Assembly (NCBI RefSeq): GCF_022512515.1
Contig: NZ_JAKWBK010000001.1
Span: forward strand, 3,720,001-3,784,000
DNA from: Paraniabella hibiscisoli
GTDB taxonomy: Bacteria > Bacteroidota > Bacteroidia > Chitinophagales > Chitinophagaceae
Length of the DNA stretch: 64,000 nucleotides
Reading direction: 5' to 3'
Shown here: one piece after another, positions 30,832-39,587 of the stretch
Layout: each line of letters begins with the position of its first letter
Numbering within the stretch: position 1 is the stretch's first letter
Notes under the pieces: model-generated
Told to the model about the DNA's origin: nothing
The model's input: only the letters and a program-made list of their open reading frames with translations
Database searches by the model: none
Position numbers and translations under genes: made by a program

Positions 30832-30957
30832 AGTAATGAGTTGCCCTGCAAAATAATCATTTTGTCTATACTATATAAATAGTAAGAGTTCTGTAAAAGC
30901 AACAGGTGCAGGTTAGGACGGTCAGTCAGGAAAAGCTAGTGATTACTACAATAAATA

Positions 30958-30994
30958 ATACCAGGAGAGAAGCCCGAAAGCTCTTTCCTGGTAT
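30958..30994 (-). terminator. Terminator of the SWIB gene
   Basis: A 13-bp stem (ATACCAGGAGAGA at 30958-30970 with TCTTTCCTGGTAT at 30982-30994, one G-T pair) and an 11-base loop. On the minus strand it is followed by TATTTATTG and lies 18 bases after the SWIB stop. Confidence 0.65.
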
Positions 30995-31012
30995 CATTAT
31001 TTAAATAGTATA

Positions 31013-31462
31013 TTATTTACTTACGTTGCTGCTTACAATCTTTGCCAGGTCAAACATAGATACCTGGGATTTGCCGGCAAACAATGCTTTCAGTTTATCA
31101 TCAGCATTGATCATACGTTTGTTAATAGTATCCTGCAGTCCTTGTTTCTTAATATAAGCCCACACTTTTTTAATGATATCGGGTCTTGATGCCGGTTTGT
31201 TACCGATCACCGCAGCCAATACCGCACTTGGCGTTAGCGGCACTAATAAAGCGGGATTAATTTTTCTTTTCTTTTTAGGGGCCGCCTTTTTGGGAGCTGC
31301 TTTCTTAGCTGCTACTTTTTTAGGAGCTGCTGCTTTTTTTAGGCGCCGCCGCAGGTTTTGCAGCTGCTTGTTTTTTTACAGGAGCTGCCTTTTTAGGAGC
31401 TGCTTTTGCCGGAGCGGTCTTTTTAGCTGCCGCCTTCTTTACGGCTGCTTTTTTGTTGCCAT
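31013..31462 (-). CDS. SWIB/MDM2-domain protein with histone H1-like Lys/Ala tail
   Basis: About 149 residues. The C-terminal 76 residues form a SWIB domain (LTPSAVLAAVIGNKPASRPD, IIKKVWAYIKKQ, FDLAKIVSSNVSK). Upstream in frame, allowing for one missing A just after the start (near 31454) and one extra A near 31335, lies a repetitive basic N-terminal tail of AAPKKAAPKK type, similar to histone H1 C-tails. The two indels cancel, so the total length stays a multiple of three. Probably a DNA- or nucleoid-binding protein. The Ala/Phe-rich opposite-strand frame at 31173-31487 is only its shadow. Confidence 0.8.
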
Positions 31463-31574
31463 ATCAGAGTTTTATGTTGAATTATAAATGGGTTAACTAA
31501 CTAAAGTTAGGAAGAAATTAAATTCGTAATTCATAATATTTGAGATAATATTCTGGAAGGATCCCCAGGGAGGT

Positions 31575-32561
31575 TCAGGATCGCTCCTGTTCTTTCACCT
31601 CTTCTGTTTCCTGAACGGTTTTTTTCCCGGTTTCAACGGTTACTTCACGGGTAGTAACGGCATAGTCGTTCGGGTGAATATCATCTCCATATTCAACCGC
31701 ATACGCTTTGGTAAACTCTGCGCCCAGGTACAAAATAATGGAAGAATAGTAGATCCAAACGATCAGGACCACCAGCGAGCCCGCAGCCCCGTAGGTGCTA
31801 CCTACCTGTGTTTGTGATATATATACGGAAATCCCGAATTTACCGAGAATAAAAAGCACGGCGGTAACGATAGCTCCGGCCAATACATCGCGCCAGCGAA
31901 TCTTTGCATCTGGTAAAACCTTAAATATTACGGCAAATATGATTGCGCTTATGACAAGGGTGAGTAAAAGATTAATAATGTAAAATACAACAACAGTAAC
32001 ATCCGGGTATCTGGCCTGCAATGCATTGCTGATGCCCTCAATAATGCCCGACAGGGTGAGCGACACCAGCAGGAGAAATCCCAGGCTAACAATCACAGAA
32101 AACGAAAGAAACCGGTTCTGCAACATTTTTAGCCACCCTCTTTTAGGTTTGGCTTTCAGTCCCCAGATGGAGTTGATCGAGTCCTGGATCTCTCCAAATA
32201 CAGTGGTGGCACCCAGTAGCAGGGTTACCCCGCCAACAATCGCCGCTATTTTACTTTTTCCTGCAAGTGACGCATTTTTGATGATCTCCTGTAGTTGGGC
32301 AGCTGTGTCAGCTCCTACAAAACCTTTTAAAACTGAAAATACCTCACCTTCAACGGCTTCCTTTTTCAAAAAAAGGCCACAAAGCGAAATAATCATCACC
32401 AGTAGGGGGCCCATCGAAAATACCGTATAATAGGCTAATGAGCCGCTTAGCTTGGTCACTTTATGCTCCGAAAAGCCCTTAAAGGTTTCTTTGATCACTT
32501 TCCATATCCCTTTCAGCGTAAGTGCTTTTCTTTTGCGTACAGTTGCTGATAATTCAGTCAT
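31575..32561 (-). CDS. YihY/virulence factor BrkB family membrane protein
   Basis: 328 residues, intact. Inner-membrane protein with about six transmembrane segments, beginning with the family motif KLSGSLAYYTVFSMGPLLVMI and including GATTVFGEIQDSINSIWGLK and STYGAAGSLVVLIVWIYYSS. The C-terminal 60 residues are cytosolic and charged (Glu/Lys/Thr-rich). The family is widespread and its function is unsettled; the old ribonuclease BN label is wrong. Same strand as the SWIB gene but separated by 112 bases. Confidence 0.88.
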   Translation of the reverse strand: MTELSATVRKRKALTLKGIWKVIKETFKGFSEHKVTKLSGSLAYYTVFSMGPLLVMIISLCGLFLKKEAVEGEVFSVLKGFVGADTAAQLQEIIKNASLAGKSKIAAIVGGVTLLLGATTVFGEIQDSINSIWGLKAKPKRGWLKMLQNRFLSFSVIVSLGFLLLVSLTLSGIIEGISNALQARYPDVTVVVFYIINLLLTLVISAIIFAVIFKVLPDAKIRWRDVLAGAIVTAVLFILGKFGISVYISQTQVGSTYGAAGSLVVLIVWIYYSSIILYLGAEFTKAYAVEYGDDIHPNDYAVTTREVTVETGKKTVQETEEVKEQERS

Positions 32562-32676
32562 AATTAAACAATGTTTAGGGCGGGCTATAGAAGCCTGTTT
32601 ACCAGGGCATACCCGGGTTTAACGGATACGAATGAATAATAAATAAGCATGCCAAACACAGAAAAGCAGCATTGCA

Positions 32677-32856
32677 ATGCCCGGATACAAAGGCTTTATG
32701 GCGGCAATAAACTCCTGTTATTGGGTGCTGGTAGTTTGCTTATGGCCTAAGCATTTCCACACAGCTACGGTTAAAGAGCAGTTGAAGAAAGAAATTCCGC
32801 ATTTAGTAAACACCATCGAAAGGGGCACAGTTACTTTTGTACCTCAATTATTATAA
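32677..32856 (+). CDS. Small membrane-anchored protein preceding the DUF3325 gene
   Basis: A 59-residue frame with ATG at 32677 and stop at 32854-32856, 14 bases before the DUF3325 start. It has one hydrophobic stretch (YWVLVVCLWP, about residues 15-24) and a polar tail (VKEQLKKEIPHLVNTIERG). I do not recognise it. The tight spacing to an iron-uptake-type operon suggests it is translated with it. It could also be a fragment of a larger broken gene, since another frame starting at 32649 overlaps its first half. Confidence 0.4.
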   Translation: MPGYKGFMAAINSCYWVLVVCLWPKHFHTATVKEQLKKEIPHLVNTIERGTVTFVPQLL

Positions 32857-32870
32857 TTTATCAATAAGTC

Positions 32871-33206
32871 ATGTATACCTTACTGACCATTTGTTGTTTT
32901 ATGGGTTTCTTTCACCAATACAATACTTCGGCTAAAGCCAGGTTTTCTGGTGCAGGACATTACGAAAAGTGGCTGAGGGCCAATCCTGCTAAAGCCAGAT
33001 GGACAGGTTTGTTGCTGATGCTGGTAAGCCTGTTGGTATTGGTGCTGAAAGATGGCTGGATGCTGGGTTTTTTCACCTTTATCTTACTGCTTATGGCAGG
33101 AGCCTGTTACGTAATTGCGCTGGCCCCATTGGGATATATCAAGCTGAAGCACATTTTGCTGCTGGCGGTTTTTAGTTTATTGATAGAGTTAATTATACTT
33201 AAATAG
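32871..33206 (+). CDS. DUF3325-like inner-membrane protein
   Basis: 111 residues, intact, three or four membrane segments (RWTGLLLMLVSLLVLVL, GFFTFILLLMAGACYVIALA, HILLLAVFSLLIELIIL). Size, topology and place just upstream of a DUF3649-like gene and a PepSY protein fit the DUF3325 family of siderophore/iron-uptake operons. Its stop (TAG 33204-33206) touches the next ATG at 33207, so the two are translationally coupled. Confidence 0.65.
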   Translation: MYTLLTICCFMGFFHQYNTSAKARFSGAGHYEKWLRANPAKARWTGLLLMLVSLLVLVLKDGWMLGFFTFILLLMAGACYVIALAPLGYIKLKHILLLAVFSLLIELIILK

Positions 33207-33490
33207 ATGCCTGCGAATAAAAAATACCTGAGTGCTCCCGGTCAGCGGGTTCTGAAGATAACTGCTGCATTTGTTGGCGGATACCTGGTCACACTTAGCT
33301 TTAGCCATCAGCTGTTAATGTGTTTGTTTGATGCAAAAACTATTGCAGTTACAGCCTTTTTTCAACCTATCTTTTGTGGTGCGCCCTCATGATCCTGGCA
33401 TTCCTTTCCAAAAATGGCTGGAAGATCTGGCTTTGGTACCTGCTGCTGGCCCTGGCCTTTTCAGCACCTCTTTTTACAAGTAGTTTTTAA
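33207..33490 (+). CDS. DUF3649-like inner-membrane protein (frameshifted)
   Basis: About 94 residues after repair. The first part ends in a false stop after AFFQP; adding one base near 33370 gives YLLWCALMILAFLSK and a final segment IWLWYLLLALAFSAPLF with the stop at 33488-33490. Three membrane segments. It starts directly at the DUF3325 stop and ends 12 bases before the PepSY gene, which makes a compact three- or four-gene unit. Members are associated with iron-chelate uptake, perhaps in reduction or transport across the inner membrane; the exact role is not known. Confidence 0.6.
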
Positions 33491-33502
33491 AGTTTTCGTT
33501 GA

Positions 33503-35099
33503 ATGAACAATCGCAATTACAATATTTATTTTCATACACATACCATCAGCGGCATCATTATCAGCGCCATCTTATTTGTTATTTTTTTGCAGGCTCATTT
33601 GCCTTTTTTAAAAGCGAAATATCTAACTGGCAGAAGAATGTTTCCAACCCTACGGCTTCACGATATGAGCTGGATTTTAATACAATAACCTATTCCTTAA
33701 ACAAAGAGTACGGTTTATATGGGCGTAATGTGTCTTTTTATGTATATCCCCATACACCGCGCCTGGGTGTTTCGGTGTCCGAATCAAAAGATACTACCAA
33801 TAAAGTAAAGGGTAGCTTTTTCTATTATGATATTCAAAAGCATACGCGGTCGGATTATAAACAATCTTACGACCTGGGAGAATTTTTATACCGGCTTCAT
33901 TTTCTGGCACAGGTAAACAGCATTGCCAATGTGGGTTTCCCCTGGGCTATTATATTGCCGGACTAGTAGCTTTCCTGTTCCTGTTTGCATTGATCACCGG
34001 CTTGCTGCTGCACTGGAACAAAATTGTTGCTAATTTCTATGTATTCAGGCCCTGGGAGAAATTGAAAACGGTATGGACAGATTTACATACCGCCCTCGGT
34101 GTCATCAGTTTCCCTTTCCTGTTTATTTTCGCGGTTACGGGGAGTTTTTTCCTCATCAGTTACCCATTATTTACACAACCCACTGCCAAAATTCAGTTTG
34201 GCGGAAATGAAGACTCATTGAATGCTGTATTAGGTTATGACCAACGAAAAACGGAGTTTGCCAATATACCGTTGCAGAATAAAGCTGATGTAAACTATTT
34301 TCTGGAACAGGCGGCTGCCAAATGGGACCATACCCGTTTGTCGAGCCTGCAGCTGGTGAACTATGGTGATGCATCAATGGAAGTTGTAGTTAAAAATGCC
34401 TTACCCACCCAGCAAAAGTTTGTGAGCAGCGGAGAGATCATTTACAAGGCAGCGTCAGGTGAGGTACTGGAGCTTAAAGATCCCAACCGGTCTTCCGGTT
34501 ATGCTGATGTGGTGCAAAACCTGATCTATAACCTGCATTTTGGAAACTATGGAGGCTATGCTGTAAAAATTTTATACTTTCTTCTGGGAATATGCGGTTG
34601 CGTAGTTATTATCTCCGGCGTTTTGATTTGGTTAACCGCCCGCAATAAAAAGAACATCCCTGAAAAGAAAAAACGCTTTAATGAATGGCTCACGCATATT
34701 TACCTGGCTATAAGCCTGGGAATGTTTCCTGTTACAGCTGCAGCGTTTATTGCGGTTAAAATTCAACCCAATGGAGGCACAGCCTTTATTTATCCGTTTT
34801 ATTTCTGGAGCTGGCTGGCGGTGGCGTTTTTACTCAGCATCAGAAAGAATAATTATAAAACCAACAGGGATTGTATGTTGTCTGGAGCGATCATAGGATT
34901 AGCTATTCCTATCGTGAATGGTATCGTTACGGGGAACTGGATATGGGTAACTTATAATAAAGGATATACTGATATTTTGCTGATAGACCTGTTCTGGGTT
35001 ATAGTTTCAGCTGCTGCATTTACCTGCTGGTGGTTAATCGTAAATAAACAAAGAGCTGTTCAGATAAAGAAGCCGTTGGTAATTGAAGAGAATAATTAG
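33503..35099 (+). CDS. PepSY-associated transmembrane protein, FoxB-like (two frameshifts)
   Basis: About 532 residues after repair. Inner-membrane protein with large periplasmic PepSY-type loops, likely a haem-containing or siderophore reductase related to FoxB. N-terminal membrane helix (ISGIIISAILFVIFF), periplasmic domain, RLHFLAQVNS, GLVAFLFLFALITGLLLHWNKI, the WTDLHTALGVISFPFLFIFAVTGSFF helix pair with conserved His, later LHFGNYGG and four more helices. Single bases are missing near 33585 (T run) and 33945 (CCCC in TTCCCCTGG). The His residues in LHWNK, DLHTALG and NLHFGNYGG could be haem ligands. Confidence 0.75.
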
Positions 35100-35156
35100 A
35101 TTTAAGCAGGGTTGCTTTGGCGCGACATTTGCCTGTAACCGATCTGTAAAAACAAA

Positions 35157-35471
35157 ATGATGGTGAGTGAAGTAGAAAAAGTAGCGGTTGAGCTGTTATA
35201 TCAGCTCAAAGATCAAAAAAGAAGATTTATTGCACTGGAGCCCTGTGAAAACGCTAAAGCCTTAAATGTTGATGCTGGTAAACGGGTGCTGAAGCTTAGC
35301 TATTACGAGGCACTTATTAATGCCCGTGTTCATATGAATTTGTTGAAGGGGAAATATGCCTTCGTATTTGATCTCGAAAATGAAAGTCATTTGCATAAGC
35401 TTCAACAGCTTGCTGGCAACAGCTCTGAATACCATATTTATTCAAAAACAGAGGTAAATGGACTGGCATAA
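35157..35471 (+). CDS. Hypothetical protein (104 aa)
   Basis: 104 residues, intact, no signal or membrane segment. A small soluble alpha/beta protein beginning MMVSEVEKVAVELLYQLK and ending in a stretch of mixed charge. I do not recognise a family. It lies 57 bases after the PepSY gene in the same direction and is followed by a hairpin at 35504-35525, so it closes the transcript. Confidence 0.5.
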   Translation: MMVSEVEKVAVELLYQLKDQKRRFIALEPCENAKALNVDAGKRVLKLSYYEALINARVHMNLLKGKYAFVFDLENESHLHKLQQLAGNSSEYHIYSKTEVNGLA

Positions 35472-35503
35472 TTTAAATAGAACACTTTCGGAGAATAAGG
35501 TCT

Positions 35504-35525
35504 AAATGCCATTGTTAGGGCATTT
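35504..35525 (+). terminator. Likely terminator after the 35157 gene
   Basis: AAATGCC (35504-35510) pairs with GGCATTT (35519-35525) around an 8-base loop, followed by TATAT. A modest 7-bp stem in the right place, 32 bases after the stop. Confidence 0.5.
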
Positions 35526-35700
35526 TATATCCTCTTTGACCTTCTAAAGCCTATTTATGTACGTTTAAAGCGAAATAAAGGGAATAATTTTTTGTTATAA
35601 AGCAGAAAGGGTGTATATTGGGGGTAGTAATTTAAGTAATTGATTTTTTGCTTTTTAGATGCCGAAGGAATTTATTTAATCATGATTTTTTAGTTGTTTA

Positions 35701-35726
35701 AAATGACGGGCTACAACCCGTCATTT
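35701..35726. terminator. Strong bidirectional terminator
   Basis: A perfect 10-bp stem (AAATGACGGG at 35701-35710, CCCGTCATTT at 35717-35726) with the loop CTACAA and T's after it on the plus strand and A's before it. It works in both directions and marks the end of the island of ordinary genes. Confidence 0.75.
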
Positions 35727-36384
35727 TTATTGTCTGCTACTCCATGAAAACCGCGGGTATGATTACACTGATCATACTTATTGAATACAATAAGGTGCTT
35801 TTTTAAAATCCTTTTTATCGCCATTCCCGAATAGGTAAAGCTGCTATGCCTGGTTCTTAATGCTACCCTTGAAGAATTTGTTCTTGTAGCCTTCCGTGTT
35901 TTTTGTTTATGTCTTTTTGTCTGTAGCTGTCCTTTACTTTTCCGAGAATAGTTTATCGACTGTACTACAGGGGTGAGCATGTATTATTAATAGTCCAGCC
36001 TCAATTTTATCCTGTTTTGCATGTCTGAGGTTTTCAACGAAGATGAAGATGCAGGTCGATTTCTATTACAGCCAGGCTTTTTAGCTAGCCTTGGTGTAAG
36101 AAATCTGTAAAAGAATCATCTTTTTGTACAAAAACTGCCCTAAACCTGCTGCCTGTACAAAAATGTACCATTTCCGAATGAAACCCACCCGTTCTCCGGC
36201 GTTAGCCGCTCTACATTCGTTGCAACGATGCATTTCCCAATTGTGTATGAAGCAGATCAATAATTGCAAAATTCGTTAGTGGGAATAAATACCTCTTAAC
36301 GAAGATCGATCGCAAGTGGCCACTGTCAATTTCGGACAAATTGGCGGAGAATAATAATTGCTGATAAACGTAAAACGATTGTAT
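35727..36384. other. Non-coding stretch before the PUL-2 regulator
   Basis: About 650 bases with no convincing gene. It carries several dyads that could be operators for the LacI gene: TTTTTGTACAAAAA at 36121-36134, GTACA/TGTAC at 36155-36168, and TTCGTTA (36272-36278) with TAACGAA (36297-36303). A minus-strand frame at 35711-35980 runs into the terminator stem and lacks support. Confidence 0.5.
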
Positions 36385-37505
36385 ATGAAAGGTAATTCGA
36401 TAACGATTGTAGATATAGCGAAAGAATTGAATATTTCTAAATCAACAGTGTCCCGTGCATTAACCAATAATCCTAATGTTAATCCGGAGACCCGGCAAAA
36501 GGTATTGGCACTGGCTAATCAATTGGCTTATCAGCCCAATATGTTATCGATTGGTTTGCGAACCAATAAAACCAAAACCATCGGTATTGTAGTGCCTGAG
36601 CTCATTTCGTCTTTTTACCCAACGGTAATGGCAGGCGCCCAGGAAGAAGCGGCTAAACAGGGCTTTTCGGTGTTGACAGCCTCCTGTAACGAAAGCTATG
36701 CAACGGAAGTAGCTAATTCAAAAGTAATGTTGGCCAATTGCGTGGATGGAGTGCTTGTATCTATCACCAAGGAAACCATCGATTACGATCATTGGATGAC
36801 TTTTTATAAAAGGGGTATTCCCATCGTTTTTTTCGACCGGGTATGTGGCGAAATGATGGTGCCGAAGGTAGTCGTAAGCGATTATGAATCTTCTTTCAAT
36901 GCAGTGGCACACCTGATTGCATCCGGAAGAAAACGGATTGCACATTTAACAGGCGCCGACCAGCTGTTGATTACGCAAAAAGACTGAATGGGTATCGTGC
37001 CGCTTTAAACAAACACGGTCTTTTATTTGATGAAAACCTGGTGATTGATACCGATCTGAACCTCGCCAACGTGAGAATGCAGGTGAAGCATCTGTTGGAG
37101 CAGGAGCAACCAGTTGATGCCATTTTCGCTGCGAATGATACAATAGCTATCGAGGTTATACAGGTACTCAAAAGAATGAATAAAAGGATTCCCGAAGATA
37201 TTGCGGTGGTGGGTTTTGGCGATTATTATGGTTCGGGCTTTGCCGACCCGGCACTCACCACCATTGCAGTGCCCAACAGGGAAATAGGAAAAACCGCTAT
37301 GTCGCTGCTATTTAGTTTAATGGATAAAGAGCCCGCTACCTGGAAACCGATCACCCGCATATTGGATGGGGAACTGGTGGTTCGGCAATCCAGTATTAAA
37401 CCAGAGCCGATGGTATCCTATATTTCTTCTTATCCGGGAGTATATCAAATGAACAGCGTACATGCCCGCGAATTTTCAGATGATAAAAAGTTAAAGGCAA
37501 TTTAA
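36385..37505 (+). CDS. LacI-family transcriptional regulator of PUL-2 (frameshifted)
   Basis: About 373 residues after repair. N-terminal LacI helix-turn-helix (ITIVDIAKELNISKSTVSRA, residues 6-25) with the hinge-helix region NQLAYQPN, then a periplasmic-binding-protein-like sensor domain (KTIGIVVPELISSFYPTVMA, FAANDTIAIEVIQVLKR, VVGFGDY). The ATG at 36385 is preferred to the TTG at 36358. One A is missing near 36975 (CGCAAAAAGACTG), giving a false stop before LNGYRAALNKHG. It ends one base into the GH36 start codon, so it is coupled to the enzymes it probably controls. A sugar released from the target glycan is the likely inducer. Confidence 0.88.
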
Positions 37506-39576
37506 TGAGGCGCTTTATAACGATACTATTGTTGGTAGTAATCTCTTTTACCGCTTTTTCACAAAATGATTGTTACAGCCGGCTACAGGAGGACACTCTT
37601 GTAATGGGCAATGGGCTGATAGAAAGAAAATTTATCTGGAATAAAGGTAACCTGATTACCCATAGCCTTACCAATAAAGTATCCAAACATACCTGGCTCA
37701 ATCAATCCAAATCTACCGACTTTTCGGTTGCCGGGAGCCAGGCTCCCGCGTTCAATAGCTCCTTCGTTTCTGAAGAAGTGGCCGAAACAAGTATACGGCC
37801 GGGATATCTCGAAACTACGGTGGCATTTACCATAAGTACATTAGAAGTGAAGAGGGTTTTTCGTATTTATAAAGATTGCCCTGCTATTGCCTGCGATACT
37901 TATCTGAAAGGCAGGATGAACGCGTCATTAGAGAAACTGGCAACCAGCCAGGGAGATCAAAAGAATATTGAGTTTGCCGCCGATATGCAATCGAAACCCG
38001 TATCAGGTCTCCTCGATCAATTCAGGCCCGGTGGCTTTCACTGGCAGACCAGGGTAGTAGAATTTTACGATATTACTGATTGGAATAACAATCTCGTTTT
38101 TGAAACGAACATTATTCCTTACCGGAAAAACTCCTATCGCGGCAATCTTTTGTTTGCACAGGATGTGGAGCATAACAGCGGGTTCTTTTTCCTGAAAGAA
38201 GCGCCTTCGTCGGGCACGCAACTGGCTTACCCCGGCAATGACTTTACTACAGAGTTTGGTCACTTTATGGTAACAGGACTGGGCCTGGTACCAAAGGATC
38301 TAAAGGAAAAGGAATGGCGTAAAGCGTATAGTGTAGTCACGGGCGTTTACGAGGGAGGAGAGTTGAGCACGCTTACTGCCTTACGCAGTTATCAAAAAAT
38401 ATGCGGAAACTGCTTCCCGGGCGTGATGAAATGGTGATGATGAATACCTGGGGCGACAGGAGCCAGGATTCAAAGGTAAACGAAAAATTTAGCTTACTGG
38501 AAGTGGAGAAAGCGGCGCAATTGGGAATCACCCATTTCCAGATAGATGATGGCTGGCAACAGGGAAAGAGTCCTAACTCGGCGCTAGCCAAAGGCTCCTT
38601 TGAAAATATATGGAGCAACCCCGATTACTGGACACCCGATCCGTTGAAATATCCTAATGGTCTGAGGCCTATAGTTGATAAAGGCAAAAAGCTAGGTGTG
38701 GAAATTTGTCTGTGGTTTAATCCCAGTGTTCAAAACGATTATGCCGATTGGGAGAAGGATGCACAAGCCCTGATAACCTTGTATAAGACTTATGGTATCC
38801 GCACTTTTAAAATAGATGGATTAGCGATACCCACCAAGCAGGCAGAGATTAATCTGCGTAAGTTGTTTGACCATGTGCTGGAAGGCAGTAATAATAATGT
38901 AGTGTTTAACCTGGACGCAACTGCCGGGCGCAGAAGTGGCTATCACACGTTTAATGAGTATGGGAATATTTTTCTGGAAAACCGTTATACAGACTGGCAG
39001 AATTATTATCCCTACTGGACGCTTAGGAATCTCTGGTTACTTTCTAAGTATGTACCTGCTGAGAAATTGCAGATAGAGTTTCTGAATAAATGGCGTAATG
39101 TAAACAAATATGGAAAGGATGTTTTTGCCCCCGCCAACTATTCTTTCGAATACCTCTTTGCCATTACCATGGCTGCTCAGCCGTTGGCATGGTTTGAGGG
39201 TACTGGGTTACCGGCAGAAGCCTTTGGACTCGCTAAAGTGATCAACACTTACAGAAAGATTCAGCACGATTTTCATAAAGGAACGATTCTTCCTATTGGG
39301 GATGAACCATCAGGCAGATCCTGGACCGGTTTTCAATCTATTCATAAAGGCCAGGGATACTTACTTGTTTTTCGCGAAAAGACCTTGAAGCAACAGACCT
39401 CAATAAAAACCTGGTTGCCGCAAAAAATAAAGGTGAAGCTTACAAAGATCCTGGGCAACGGAAACAATATGGAACAGGTGACGGGGCCAGACGGAATCCT
39501 GACTGTACAGTTACCCCGGGAGAACGATTATGTTTTGTATCAATATAAAATAGCAGGTTCAGATAAGTTAAAATAA
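37505..39576 (+). CDS. GH36-type alpha-galactosidase (frameshifted)
   Basis: Exported retaining alpha-galactosidase, about 690 residues after repair. Signal peptide ends TAFSQ. An N-terminal beta-supersandwich (MGNGLIERKFIWNKGNLITH) is followed by the barrel: HFQIDDGWQQG, CLWFNPSVQND, FKIDGLAIPTK with Asp438 as predicted nucleophile, and FNLDATAGRRSGY, then a C-terminal beta domain. The two parts join near 38398, where one A is missing in TATCAAAAAATATGCGG. The start codon overlaps the LacI stop by one base. Clan D neighbours such as GH27 are excluded by length. Activity on alpha-galactosides is inferred from the family; related subgroups act on alpha-N-acetylgalactosaminides. Confidence 0.8.
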
Positions 39577-39587
39577 TAGATATACGA

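Noticed and set aside
31173-31487. Ala/Phe-rich plus-strand frame opposite the SWIB gene
   Set aside because: It is the antisense of a Lys/Ala repeat and has no credible start or family.
35711-35980. Minus-strand 89-residue basic frame
   Set aside because: It ends inside the terminator stem, has no recognisable family and shows no supporting start signal.
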